Assembly: GCF_050624435.1 (NCBI RefSeq)
Contig: NC_134531.1
Coordinates: forward strand, 253,532,812 to 253,596,811
DNA: 64,000 nucleotides
Origin: Tenrec ecaudatus
Taxonomy: Eukaryota > Chordata > Mammalia > Afrosoricida > Tenrecidae
Reading direction: 5' to 3'
A program made the translations under genes and the position numbers. Shown one piece after another: positions 1 through 11,399 of the stretch (position 1 is the stretch's first letter; every line of letters starts with the position of its first letter). The notes under the pieces were generated by a model. The model was not told the origin of the DNA and made no database searches. It worked only from the letters and a program-made list of their open reading frames with translations.

Positions 1-325
1 ATAACATGTCCAAAATACATTAGATAAGTCCCAATTCTTGTCATCCTTGCTTTTAAGAAGCATTCTGGCTGTACTTCTTCCAAGACAGACTGGTTTATCC
101 TTTTGGCAATCCATGGTACTTTCAATATTCTTCACCAGCAAAACAATTCAAATGCATCCATTGTTCTTAAGTCTTCCTTTTTCAATGCTGAACTTTCACA
201 GACATTGGAGGCAATTGCAAATACAATGGCTTAGGTCAGGGATAGCTTAATCCTCAAAGTAATGTCCTTGCTTTTCAATATTCTAAAGAGGTCTTGTGCA
301 GAAGATTTACCTAATGCAGAAAATC
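1..325 (-). mobile_element. RTE/BovB-type LINE (AfroRTE) fragment, 3' part of ORF
   Basis: Read on the minus strand this encodes the degenerate C-terminal part of an RTE-clade LINE protein. A leucine-arginine-x-methionine-aspartate-alanine-phenylalanine-glutamate stretch is followed by a valine-proline-tryptophan block, then a serine-valine-leucine-glutamate block, as in BovB/RTE proteins downstream of the reverse transcriptase. Frames are interrupted, so the copy is dead. The window edge cuts it. RTE elements are the presumed mobilisers of AfroSINEs, whose 3' tail they share. Confidence 0.7.
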
Positions 326-530
326 TTTTTTAAAATGATATATGTGTATGTACAAATAAAGAACAGATAATGTGCTTTTATGTATACAAAAAGGATCACA
401 CTAGACCATAGTTGTGGAGCTGGGGTCTCATGTTTATGTAAGTCCCTTGTTAGTGATTCTGCAAAATCAAAAACAGAAACATAGTGATTAATACTTTACT
501 GCATTTAAAATATTTCCTATATAGAATCAT

Positions 531-2320
531 CCTGGCCCACCAAACCTTGAGGACAATATTCCTGCTCAGAGCAGCCAATCCACAGAGAAGACCATATGAC
601 TGGCCTCACTATGAGACACAACATCTCTCATTGACCCACAGTCCTACAGGGGACAACACTGGAAACATAGTGTGGGAATTATACCAGAGCTGATTCCACC
701 ACACCGAGGGAAAATACCAAGGGTGTGCAACAGAGCAGCAAGAGGAACAGAACAAGAAATCCCAAGGGAATGCCAAAATTAGACTCTCATGCCAGGGCTT
801 GACACCCCATCAAACTCGACTGGAAAACACTCCTAAAGGCCAACATGAAATAACTACAGGCTTTTCTTTTTTGGTTTGTTGTTTTTTTGTCACTGTCTTT
901 TTGTTGTTGCTTTGTTTTCTTTTGTTGCTTTGTTTTGCTCTGTCTTATTTTTGTTCATGTTATTATCTCTGCTGGTATGTCTAAATAAAGTAGGCTGGGT
1001 GAATAATTTGGAGGAGAAAACAATGGGGCTGATGGTTCTGGGGGGACATGGGAAAGGGGAAGGTGGGAGGAAATGTAGTGGTGTTAACAAACCAAAGGAC
1101 AAGGAAACAACAAGTGATCCAAAACAGTGGTGAGGAGGGTGTAGGAGGCCTGATAGGGCTTGATCAAGGGCAATGTAACCAAGAGGAATTATTGAAACCT
1201 AAATGAAGGCTGAGTGTGATAGTGGGACAAGAGAAAAGTAAAAGGAAATAGAGGAAAGAAGTAGGAGGCAAAGGGCATTTATAGAGATCTAAATAAAGGC
1301 ATGTACATATGTAAATATAGTTATATATGATAATGGGGAAATAGATCTATGTGCATATATTTATAGGTTTAGTACTAAGGTAGTAGATGGAAATTGGACC
1401 TCTACTCAAGTACTCCCTCAATGCAAGACCACTTTGTTCTATTAAACTGGCAATCTATGATGCTCACCTTCCTGACATGATCTCTGAAGACAAATAGGTG
1501 TTTAAACAAATGTGGCAAAGAAAACTGATGGTGTTTGGCTATCAAAAAATATAGCATCTGGGGTCTTAAAGATTTGAAGGTAAACAAGCAGCCATCTAGC
1601 TCAGAAGCAACAAAGCCCACATGGAAGAAGCACACCAGCCTGTGTGATCACGAGGTGTCAAAGGGATCAGGTAACAGGCATCAAAGAACAAAAAATCATA
1701 TCATTGTGAACCCAAGACCCATCTGTAGACAACTGGACATGCCCTTAAAGAAGGGTCACAGGGAGGAGATGAGCCAGTCAGGGTGCAGTGTAGCAACGAT
1801 GAAACACACAACTTTCCTGTAGTTCCTAAATGCTTCTCACCCCCACTATCATGATCCCAATTCTACCTTACAAATCTGGCTAGACCAGAAGATGTACACT
1901 GGTACAGATAGGAACTGGAAACACAGGGAATCCAGGACAGATGATCCCTTCAGAACCAGTGCTGAGAATGGAGATACTGTGAGCGTAAGAGAGGATAAGT
2001 TGGAAAGGGGAAACCGTTTACAAGGATCTACATTTAACTTTCTCCCTGTGGAATGGACAACAGAAAACTGGGTGAAGGGAAATGTAGGACAGTATAAGAT
2101 ATGACAAAATAATAATAATTTATACATTATCAAGGGTTCATGAGGGAGGGGGGAACAGGAAGGGAGAGGGTAAAAATGAGGAGCTAATACCAAGGGCTCA
2201 AGCAAAAAGCAAATATTTTGAGAATGGTAATGGCAACAAATGGACAAATATGCTTGACACCATTGACGTATGTATGTATTGTGATAAGAGTTGTATAAGC
2301 CCCCAATAAAATGATTTCTT
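531..2320 (+). mobile_element. RepA retroposon copy 1 (near full length, single-unit subfamily)
   Basis: First of about 14 copies of an A-tailed family with no sense-strand ORF. Landmarks in order: a 5' block with a CATCCTGGCCCACC motif, a T-rich tract near 870-950, a conserved middle unit (about 1400-1700), a purine-rich stretch near 2140-2180, and a 3' end with AATAAAATGATTT. An AGAATCAT direct repeat at 523-530 and 2322-2329 looks like the target-site duplication. The purine-rich tract and A-tail resemble LINE-1 3' UTRs. It could be the 3' UTR of a tenrec L1 lineage or an independent non-autonomous element. An open frame on the opposite strand is probably incidental. Confidence 0.8.
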
Positions 2321-2329
2321 AAGAATCAT

Positions 2330-3029
2330 TTTAACAATAGTATAAAATTTATATTACTCGTAATGTTATATGCTGACCCAAGAGATCCTGAATAAGTTGT
2401 TTCGAGCATTTGAATAAGGCTATCCTAAGGATTTAGCATGCCGTATTTAATCTAGTCTCACAGCAACTCAATGGAGTAGGCTTATTTATTACACCTATTT
2501 TATAGGACTTAAGGGGTACACTGAAGTTTGATTCTAACTCAGGTTTATGTGCCTCAGATTATTTTATCTTTAACCTTTATTGCTTTAGTGCTACTTTGTT
2601 GGTTGGTTAGTTGGTTTGAGTCGCAGCTGCTTTATTTATAAAAAGAATCATCTTAGGAACATTTATGAAGTTCAAAATGTTTTGATTCTGTGTCTTTCTT
2701 TCACAGGCCCCTGGCCCTCCACTCTGTCCTCAAGAACGAGAGTGCAGCTCAGATCCCCAGAAGCAGGAGTAAGGTCTGCTTGCACGTGGAGCTCAAAGCA
2801 GACAGAAAGGAGGTCAGGGCTGCACCCTGGAGCAAACACTTTGTTTTGAAGTGGAAGAACATCTCTACAAAAACAGTATAAAACCACAGGCAGAAAAGAA
2901 GAAATCTAAGACATTTCCAAGACTCATTTTTAATGGATAAGCCTGTGTTTTTATTCTATTGTCAAACCAGCTGTCAAACAACCCCGAGGCTGGTGCGTGG
3001 TCAGCAGCAGCATGGATATGTTCTTGTAT
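2330..3029. other. Mostly unique sequence with an old MIR
   Basis: Apart from the MIR listed separately, no repeat is recognised here. A pyrimidine tract followed by CAG at 2695-2706 looks like a splice acceptor in front of a 60-codon open frame. I could not match that frame to a known protein. Confidence 0.4.
2420..2555 (+). mobile_element. MIR SINE fragment
   Basis: The core and tail follow the MIR pattern: atttaatct followed by ctcacagcaactc, then a gtaggc-ttatta block and a tataggacttaagg block that corresponds to the diagnostic 'attttacagatgaggaaact' region. It is highly diverged, as expected of an ancient mammal-wide SINE. Confidence 0.65.
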
Positions 3030-3043
3030 GAAGGGTTTTTAAA

Positions 3044-4970
3044 ATCCTTTTATTGGGGCTTGTACAGCTCTTATCACAATCCATGCATCCATTGTGTCAA
3101 GCACATTTGTATATTTGTTGTCATACTCATTCTCAAGACACTCTCCTTCCATATGAGCCCCCGGTATCAGCTCATCTTTCCCCTCTCTTCCCGCCCCGCA
3201 CCCCCAATGAACTCTGGATAATTTATAAATTATTATTATTTTGTCATGTCTTACACTATCCAATGTCTCCCTCCACCCACTTTTCTGTTGTCCGTTCCCC
3301 AGGGAGGAAAATATATGCAGAACCTTGTCATTGGTTCCCCCTTCCTACCCCATCTTTCCATTACCCTCCTGGTACCGCGACTCTCATTATTGGCCCTGAT
3401 GGGGTTATCTGACCTCGATTCCCTGTGTTTCCAGTTCCTATCTGCACCAGTGTACATCCTCTGGTCTAGCCAGATTTATAAGGTAGAATTGGGATCATGA
3501 TAGTGGGGGTGAGGAAGCATTTAGGAACTAGAGGAAAATTGTATGTTTCATCATTGCTACACTGCACCCTGACTGGCTTGTCTCCTCCCCATGACCCTTC
3601 TGTAAGGGGATGTCCCATTACCTACAGGTGGGTTTTGGGTTTCCACTCCACACTCCCATCGTTCACAATGATATGATTTTTGTATGCCTGTTCTTTGATG
3701 CCTGATACCTGATCCCATCGACACCTCGCAGTCATACAGGCTGGTGTCCTTGTTCCATGTGGGTTTTGTTGCTTCTAAGCTAGATGGTCGCTTGTTTACC
3801 TTCAAGCCTTTAAGACCCCAGATGCTATATCTTTTGATAGCCAGACACCATCAATTTTCTTCACCACATTTGTTTATGCACCTATTTGTCATCAGATATG
3901 GTGTTGGGAAGGTGAGCACCACGGAATACCAGCTTAATAGAACAAAGTATACTTGCATTGAGGGAATACTTGAGTAGAGGTCCAAAGTCCATCTGCAACC
4001 TTAGTACTAAATCTATAAATATATGCACATAGGTCTATTTCCCCATCATCATATATAACTATATTTACATATGTACATGCCTTTATTTAGACCTCTATAA
4101 ATGCCCTTTGTCTCCTATTTCTTTCTTCTATTTCCTTTTACTTTTCTCTTGTCCCACTATCATGCTCAGTCTTTATTTGGGTTTCTATAATTCCTTTTGG
4201 TTACATTGCCCTTGGTCAACTTACCAATCTTCCTACACCCTCCTTGCCATCGATTTGGGATCACTTGTTCTTTCCTAGTCCCTCGATTTTTTAATACCCA
4301 CTTCCTTTCCCCCACCTCCCACTCTTCCCATGTCCCCCGGGAATCATCAGTCCCATTGTTTTCTCCTCCATATTGTTGAGCCCACCTATCTTATCTAGAT
4401 TGACCTGCAGAGATTGCAATGTGCAGCAAAAACGAGACAAATCAAAATAAAGCAGCAAAAGAAAACAAAACCACAACAACAAAACCAATGACAAAAAAGG
4501 AGAAAAGCATGTAGTTTAAGGTCTGTTTGTTGAACTTTAGGAATGTTTTCTAGTGGAATCTGATGGGTGCCAAGCCCTGGCTCCAAAGTCTATTTTTGGT
4601 ATTTCCTGGGGACTTCCTTGCTCTGCTCCCCTTGTTGTTCTGTTGCTCACCCTTAGTATTTCTCCTCAGTGTGGTGGGGTCGGATCGAGTGCACTTCTCA
4701 CACTGTGTCTCCAGTGTTGTCCCCTGTAGGGCTATGGGTCAGTGAGGGATCTCGTGTCTCATAGTGGGGCCAGCCATATGGTCCTCTCTGCATATAGCTG
4801 CTCTGAGCGGGGCTATTGTCTTCAAGGCTTGGTGGGCCAGGATGTGCTCCACTCTCTCTTTCTCCCCCTTCATTCGCTCCCGTGTGCTCTGATCAGACAT
4901 GGCCCTCCCCCCTGAGCTGTAGCCTCAGTGCTATTCTCGGAAGTGAATTCTTCTGGAGGGAGGGTGTGTG
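3044..4970 (-). mobile_element. RepA retroposon copy 2 (near full length, single-unit subfamily)
   Basis: Antisense copy running from its 3' end (TTTTATTGGGGCTTG at about 3047) to a 5' end near 4970, about 1.93 kb. Flanking sequence tgaaggg(t)tttaaa occurs at 3030-3043 and, slightly diverged, at 4971-4983, which fits a target-site duplication. Its 5' end lies within about 40 bp of that of the copy at 20974, suggesting a common start near this point, although the copy at 11.4 kb extends further. Confidence 0.8.
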
Positions 4971-5229
4971 TGAAGGTTTTAAACACTGTCTCTATGGTAG
5001 CAGAAATTGTATCAGCCCCTAGGATCTATTACAAGTCACAAGATTCTGAGTCCAAGTTGCTACCTGGTTTTCTCCCTAAGTTAAGTGAGGTGAAGCACTG
5101 AATAATTTTTTACTCAAGGATGTACTACTTTTCTAAATGTCTGAATGTGGAACTGGGACAAGTTGCCTGCCTAAAGGGCAGGTTTGTGCTTGTATTTAAT
5201 TACAGTCATGATAGCATTCATTTAGTATC

Positions 5230-5424
5230 AATTAGTGGTGTAGGGGGTTATGTGTTGGGCTGTTAGCCTCAAGCCTGGCAGTCTAAATCCTCCAGCCTCT
5301 CTGGAGAGAAAGATGAGGCTGTCTGCTGCAGGCAAAGGGGTATCGTCTTGGAAATCCACAGGGGACAGTGCTACTCTGTTCTATAGGGTCGCTATGAGGC
5401 TGAAGAGACTTGAAGGCAGTGAAT
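5230..5424 (+). mobile_element. AfroSINE
   Basis: tRNA-derived SINE. It has the A-box-like GTGTAGGGGGTTATGTG head, the TTGGGCTG block, a GAGAAAGATGAGGCT block and a TATAGGGTCGCTATGAG tail ending near GGCAGTGAA. This family is specific to Afrotheria. Confidence 0.88.
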
Positions 5425-5704
5425 CCGTTTTGTTAATTAAGTACCAATAGAACACACATTATGGGAAGATCTCAACAGACTAGATAAACCTGGAAAAAGA
5501 AGGCTGCAGACCACATCTGAAACACTAGCCACTGACACCCTTCTGAGTAGCAGAACACTGTCTGATAACACGTAGAGAAGGAGCCCCCGGCTGGAAGGCA
5601 CTCGCAGTGTTGAAGGGGAAGAGCGGCCTCCTCCTCCTGGTACAGTCCACCCTGGTGACACGAATGGAGCAAAGCTGCCCAGCTGTTCATTTTACAATGG
5701 GGTA

Positions 5705-6194
5705 CTTGAACTGAGCCATTAGCTGGAAGCCTCCATTAATAACCAGTATGTGGTATAGGTCAAGTACGGATCTTATAATCATCAAGAATGAAGAGGAACC
5801 CATAACTATTGATATCCTAGGCATTAGTGAGTTGAAATGCATTGGTCGTGGACATTTGAATCAGACAATCATATGGTTTACTAAGTTGAGGACTAATTGA
5901 AGAGAAATGGTGTCACATTCATCATCAGCAAGAATATTCCAAGATCTATCCTGAAATATAATTCTGTCAGTGATAACTTGATACCCACATATCTAGCAAC
6001 AAAGACTAGATGATACCATCATTATTCAAATTTACACACCAATAACTAATGCCTAAGATGAAGAAATTGAAGAACTGTATCAACTTTTTCAGTCAGAAAT
6101 TCACCAAATATGCAATCTAGATACACTGATAATTACTGGTGATTGGGGTATGGATGTTGTAAACCAGGAAGAAGTTGATAGAAAAGATGGCCTT
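5705..6194 (+). mobile_element. RTE LINE fragment, endonuclease domain (5' part, interrupted)
   Basis: Frames translate to a degenerate AP-endonuclease region of an RTE-type LINE: an I-D-I-L-G-I-S-E-L-K block (about 5810), then an I-I-Q-I-Y-T-P-I-T-N-A block, then an I-I-T-G-D-W block matching the conserved GDWN motif. The copy is interrupted by a RepA insertion and resumes at 7556. Multiple stops and frameshifts make it a dead copy. Confidence 0.75.
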
Positions 6195-7541
6195 AAGGAG
6201 GAAAGTCAAGGGAGATGGAGGAAAGAGCTAGGAGTCGAAGGGCATTTATGGAGGTCTAGACAAAGACATGTACATGCAAATATATATAGGAGGATGGGGA
6301 AGTAGATCAATGTGTCTATATTTATAGGTTAAGTATTAAGGTGGCGGAAGGACCTTGGGCCTCTACTCATACACTCCCTGAACGCATGAATACTTTCTTT
6401 TATTAAATTGGAACTCTATGATGCTCACTCTCCCGACACAACGGCTGGAGCCAAAGTGGGTGAACAAGTAAATGTGGTTGAAGAAAGCTGATGGTGCCCG
6501 GCTATCAAAAGAGATAGTGACTGGGGTCTTAAAGGCTTGAAGATAAACAAGCGGCCATCTAGCTCAGAAGCAACAAAGTCCACATGGAAGAACACACCAG
6601 CCTGTGTGATCGAGTGGTCCCGAAGGGATCAGTTATCAGGCACCAAAGAACAAAAAAATCATATCATTGACTGCACACCTCCATGATAGGATCGCTGAAG
6701 ACAAATGGGTGCATAAGCAAATGTGGTGAAGAAAGTTGGTGGTGCCTGGCTATCAAAAGATAGTATCTGGGGTCTTAAAGACTTGAAGGCAAACAAGCGG
6801 CCATCTAGCTCAGAAGCATCAAAGCCCACATGGAAAAAGCACACCAGCCTGTGTGATCACGAGGTGTCAAAGGGCTCAGGTATCAGGCATCATCAGAACA
6901 AAAACTCATATCACAGTGAATGAGGGGGGGGAGTGCAGAGTGGAGACCCAAAGCCCATTTGTAGGCCACTGGAGATCCCCTTATAGAAGGGTCTCGGTGA
7001 GGAGACGAACCAGTCAGGGTGTGATATAACAATGATGAAACATACAACTTTCCTCTAGTTCCTAAATGCTTCCTCCTCCCCCACTATCATGATCCCAATT
7101 CTACTTTGCAAGTCTGGCTAGACCAGAGGATGTACGCTGGTACAGAAAGGAACTGGAAACACAGGGTATCCAGAGTGGATGATCCCTTCAGGACCAGTGG
7201 TGTGAATGGAAATACTGGGAGGGTGCAGAGAGTGTACAACGGGGGAACCGATTACAAGGATCTACATGTGACCTCCTTCCTAGGGGACGGATAACAGAAA
7301 AGTGGGTGAAGGGAGACGCCGGACAGGGCAAGATATGACAAAATAATAATTTATAAATTATCAAGGGTTCATGAGGGAGGGGGAGTGGGAAGGGAGAGGG
7401 AAAATGAGGAACTGCTGCCAGGGGCTTAGGTGGAGAGCAAATGTTTAGAGAATGATGAGGGCAATGAATATACAAATGTGCTTTACACAATTGACGTATG
7501 TATGGATTGTGATGGGAGTTGTGTGAGCCCCTAGTGAAAAA
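6195..7541 (+). mobile_element. RepA retroposon copy 3 (duplicated-unit subfamily) inside an RTE LINE
   Basis: 5'-truncated copy with two tandem versions of the middle unit (about 6430-6660 and 6665-6905). The 14-bp flanks gaaaagatggcctt (6181-6194) and gaaaacatggcctt (7542-7555) differ at one base and are its target-site duplication. The RTE protein frame resumes immediately after the right duplication, so the order of insertion is clear: RTE first, RepA second. Confidence 0.85.
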
Positions 7542-7555
7542 GAAAACATGGCCTT

Positions 7556-7700
7556 GGTGATGAAAAACACCCTGGAGATCACATGACAGAAGTTTACACA
7601 ATAATGGCTTCCTCATGGCAAATCCTGTTTGTCAACAACATAAACAGCACTATGCTGTAGAGCTCGACAGAAGGAAATCACCGGAGACAAATCAACTACT
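7556..7700 (+). mobile_element. RTE LINE fragment, continuation after RepA insertion
   Basis: Translation gives a G-L-G-D-E block and a downstream M-A-N-P-V-C-Q-Q-H-K block, matching the RTE region just after the GDWN motif (typically MANTLFQQHK). It is the right-hand part of the copy starting at 5705. The junction with the following retropseudogene is uncertain. Confidence 0.65.
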
Positions 7701-7704
7701 TCGG

Positions 7705-8678
7705 AAGAAACTGCAAGATCTTTATTTTTTTCTTGGATTGGCTGGTCACCTCCTGCTGTGATTGAGGCATTTCCCTTGGTATCTGGAGATCGTCATATGG
7801 TCCACTCAAAAAGCATTTAGGTCTGACTTGGCTTTCTACACAATCTGGGGCTTTGATTTTGTTGTTTGTTTATTTGTTTTGCTCTCTCATTTTTTTTCTT
7901 CTACTCAGTAACATGAGTGTGAATGTAGCTTCACCCCAGCACCTTCCTGAAGCTTCCGATTCTAGAGACTCTTCACCAATAACTATGATTTGGGGCGCTG
8001 GAGAAAACTATACATCCTTGCAAATATCATCTGCTGAGACACCCTGCTAAGAGACTGCTGTCTCTCCTCTTCCTTCCTTCGTAGACCTACTTCTTAAGGA
8101 CAACCCGGATTCCTCTGCCAGTCCCAAAATACAACTGCCCGATTCTGAAGAACCCCGTGAAGAAGGAAAATTGGGCCAGGTCAAGAAACAGAAGGTCTGG
8201 ACTGTGTTCTCTTGGACCCAGCTGTGCATACTCAAAACCTATTTCAGAAACAGAAACACTTCAGCCTTTGGCAGATGCAAGGACTTTCTGAAGTCCTGAA
8301 TCTCAGCTCCAAACAGGTTAAGACCTGGTTCTAGAACCAGAGAAGGAAATGTAAGAGGTGACAGAAAGCCACCAACTGGTCAATGAATGACTCTGGTGTG
8401 ACGCAGCAGGTCTCTGCATCTGCAGAGTGCCTGACCTCTGTGCTTCCTCCTACCAAGGAAATCTCCCTTCTGGAAACCTTCCAGTGTAGCGCAATCAGAG
8501 CTGGAACAAGACCTGGAACAACCAGAGCTGGAATAGTCAGGCTCGGAGCAACCAGACAGGCCTGGTGCACCCAAGCCTGGAACAGCCAAGCCTGGAACAG
8601 CCAAGCCTGGAACAACCCATTCCGGGAACTGTGGAGAGGATTCCTACTGCCCCAGTTCTAGCAAACGTCTATCTGTGA
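7705..8678 (+). pseudogene. NANOG (pseudogene): NANOG processed pseudogene
   Basis: NANOG is the homeodomain transcription factor of pluripotent cells. The sequence is an intronless, broken copy. A start codon at 7913 opens [17 protein letters not shown], close to the known NANOG N-terminus, and the frame runs to a TAA at 8048-8050. Homology then continues across frames. The homeodomain recognition helix KQVKTWF sits at 8311-8331 and is followed by a stop (8332) where the family has glutamine, then NQRRKCKR. The tryptophan-repeat region (WCTQAWNSQAWNSQAWNNPF) is at about 8551-8620. Exons that are separate in NANOG are fused, so it arose by retroposition. About 200 bp of 5' leader seems retained. 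The extreme C-terminus and 3' UTR are not recognisable. Stops and frameshifts make a NANOG protein impossible. Confidence in the identity is high. Confidence 0.92.
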
Positions 8679-8769
8679 TGTGATGTAATGGCAGATATGC
8701 CTTTATTATTATTACTGAATATATAAATTGATCCTATAGATAAAGGATAAATTGAATTTTTAAAAAAAA

Positions 8770-8866
8770 ACGTTTTATTAGGGGCTCATACAACTCTTAT
8801 CACAGTCCATACATATACATACATCAATTGTATAAAGCACATCTGTACATTCTTTTCCCTAATCAT
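8770..8866 (-). mobile_element. RepA 3'-end fragment
   Basis: About 100 bp matching only the last part of RepA (TTTATTAGGGGCTCATACAA start). It is followed by a T/C-rich tract and then by a second RepA 3' end at 8910 in the same orientation. Confidence 0.7.
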
Positions 8867-8909
8867 TTTCTTTTCTTTCTTTCTTTTTTTGTCCCCTTTT
8901 CTTTTTTTA

Positions 8910-10210
8910 CATTTTATTAGGGACTCATACAACTCTTATCACAATCCATACATATACATACATCAATTGTATAAAGCACATCCATACATTCCCTGCCCCA
9001 ATCATTCTCAAAGCATTTGCTCTCCACTTAAGCCCTTTGCATCAGGTCCTCTTTTTTTTCCCCTCCCTCCCCGCTTCCCCTTCCCTCATGTGCCCTTTGT
9101 AATTTATACATCGTTATTTTGTCATATCTTGCTCTATCCGGAGTCTCCCTTCCCCCCCTTCTCTGCCGTCCCTCTCCCAGGGGGGAGGTCACATGTGGAT
9201 CCCTGTAATCAGTTCCCCCTTTCCAACCCACTCACCCTACACTCTCCCAGCACCGCCCCTCACACCCTTGGTCCTGAAGGTATCATCCACCCTGGATTCC
9301 CTGTGCCTCCAGCCCTCATATGTACCAGTGTACAACCTCTGCCCTATCCAGCCCTGCAAGGTAGAATTCAGATCATGGCAGTTGGGGGGAGGAAGCATCC
9401 AGGATCTGGGGGAAAGCTGTGCTCTTCGTCGGTACTACTTTGCACCCTGACTGACCCATCTCCTCTCCTAAACCCCTCTATGAGGGGATCTCCAGTGGCC
9501 GACACTTGGGCCTTGGGTCTCCACTCTGCACTTCCCCCTTCATTCAATGTGGTATATATATATATACACATATTCTTCTTTTTTTTTTTTTTTTTGCATG
9601 ATGCCTTATACCTGGTCCCTTTGGCACCTCGTGATCGCACTGGCTGGTGTGCTTCTTCCATGTGGGCTTTTTTGCTTCTGAGCTAGATGGCCGCTTGTTT
9701 CTCTTCAAGCCTTTAAGACCCCAGACACTATCTCTTTTGATAGCCGGGAACCATCAGCTTTCTTCGCCACATTTGCTTATGCACCCATTTGTCTTCAGCG
9801 ATCCTATCATGGAGGTGTGCAGCCAATGATATGATGATTTTTTGTTCTTTGATGCCTGATAACTGATCCCTTTGGGATCACTCGCTCACTCAGGCTGGTG
9901 TGTTCTTCCATGTGGGCTTTGTTGCTTTTGAGCTAGATGGCCGCTTGTTTATCTTCAAGCCTTTAAGACCACAGTCACTATCTCTTTGGATAGCCGGGCA
10001 CCATCAGCTTTCTTCACCACATTTACTTGTTCACCCACTTTGGCTTCAGCAGTTGTGTCGGGAGAATGAGCATCATAGAGTACCAATTTAATAAACGAAA
10101 GTATTCATGCATTGAGGAAGTGCTTGAGTAGAGGCCCAAGGTCCTTCCGCCACCTTAATATTAAACCTATAAATGTAGACAATTAGATCTATTTCCCCAT
10201 CCTCACATAT
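8910..10210 (-). mobile_element. RepA retroposon copy (duplicated-unit subfamily)
   Basis: 5'-truncated antisense copy. The conserved middle unit occurs twice (about 9600-9850 and 9850-10080), and each contains the AGCTAGATGGCCGCTTG motif. The plus strand carries a 265-codon open frame here (8889-9686). It reads antisense to the element, on its pyrimidine-rich strand where stop codons are rare, so I do not call it a gene. It includes a T-run at about 9577-9596. Confidence 0.82.
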
Positions 10211-10445
10211 TTAACTTAAAAAAAATTCAACTACAGTCTACAAACACTGATCATATTCTATTTGGAATGTTTCCAGAATAGTTGTAAAGTATTTCTCAGC
10301 AAATTATACTTTTTTTTAAGGGTCCCCAGGTCCAGGGGTGTAAATGTCCAGGTGGAAAGCACAGACAGTATTTCAGAGGCTAACATGCTAAGTTATTCCA
10401 TGAGAGACTGAGTCTCTCTCTGAAAGGTAGAAGTTGCATAAGGTC

Positions 10446-10975
10446 TGTGGTAATTAATAATCTGGTATCAATTTGAGGATTCCAAGTGAAGGGATGGAGT
10501 CTAGTCTATCAATCAGATCATAGCCAAGGAGGCCTCTGTGTGGACACGATTTTCTCCTGAAGATTCTGGGAACTCCTGTATACCTCTTTGGAGGCAGGTG
10601 ATACACTCTTTCTTGGCTCACTCCCTGTGCGACATCCCTGTGGAGAAGACAGATGGAGAGAGGCTGATTGGGCCAGACCTCTGGAGCCAGAGAAACCACG
10701 TGCAGACTCCGGCCAGTGCTGAGATGCTTACAATTCCCCAGAATCCACAAGACTTGCCACCCACTGGCCTTCAGTGTCAGTGCATGTGTTTGCATGTCTC
10801 TGAAGAGGAATTTATAGATTGGTATATTACATATGGGCTAATAGCAGACTTATGGACTTGATCTGGACTGAACTGGGATGTATTCTCAATATTCAATTGA
10901 TCTTGTACATAAAGCATTTTTTATACACATAGGAGGGTCCATGATTTGATTCTCTAGGCTACCTGGACTAACACA
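10446..10975 (-). mobile_element. Solo LTR, ERVL/MaLR-like (TGTGTTAG...CA family)
   Basis: 530 bp with TG...CA termini and a perfect 5-bp target-site duplication AGGTC at 10441-10445 and 10976-10980. In the sense direction the family begins TGTGTTAGTCTGG and has an AATAAA-type signal near its end, known from the copy at 53888. The 5-bp duplication fits ERVL-class elements. Solo LTR only, with no internal region. Moderately old by its divergence from sister copies in this window. Confidence 0.68.
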
Positions 10976-10980
10976 AGGTC

Positions 10981-11399
10981 TAAATCACTGGTGTTTGAAC
11001 ATATGTTAATTATGTGTGTTTTTCAATTTTACCTTTATCTTTCCTATTTAATAGAGGTTAGTTTCTTTAGTTAGACTCTTCAATCCGTTCTTCTGCCCTT
11101 GTTTACAATTCTCTTTCCTTTCCTAGTCTCCTCTCTGATTCTCTTTGTTTAACTATGGGAAAGCATATCATGATTGCATTAGCTATTTAATATAAACCAG
11201 AAATAATTATAGAGGAAGGAAAGATGACTACGATACATATACAATATGAAATCATAACCTTGTTTCCTTACCCATGAAGATATAGCCAAGTGAATTAGAC
11301 CTACCTGATAGATTGCTTCCAAATATTTTAATTAATATTACATTTTTCCTGTCTATAAATAAATAAAGGCTAAAGGATTAAGAAAAATGAATAGACAAG
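10981..11399. other. AT-rich sequence, nothing recognised
   Basis: No repeat, RNA gene or coding exon is recognised in this interval. Confidence 0.4.

Noticed and set aside
8889-9686. 265-codon open frame, with related 125-197-codon frames at 1849-2247, 7188-7616, 12536-12949, 19732-20325, 22550-23023 and 42306-42683
   Set aside because: All are antisense to RepA on its pyrimidine-rich strand, where stop codons are rare by composition. Several start outside the element, and none resembles a known protein.
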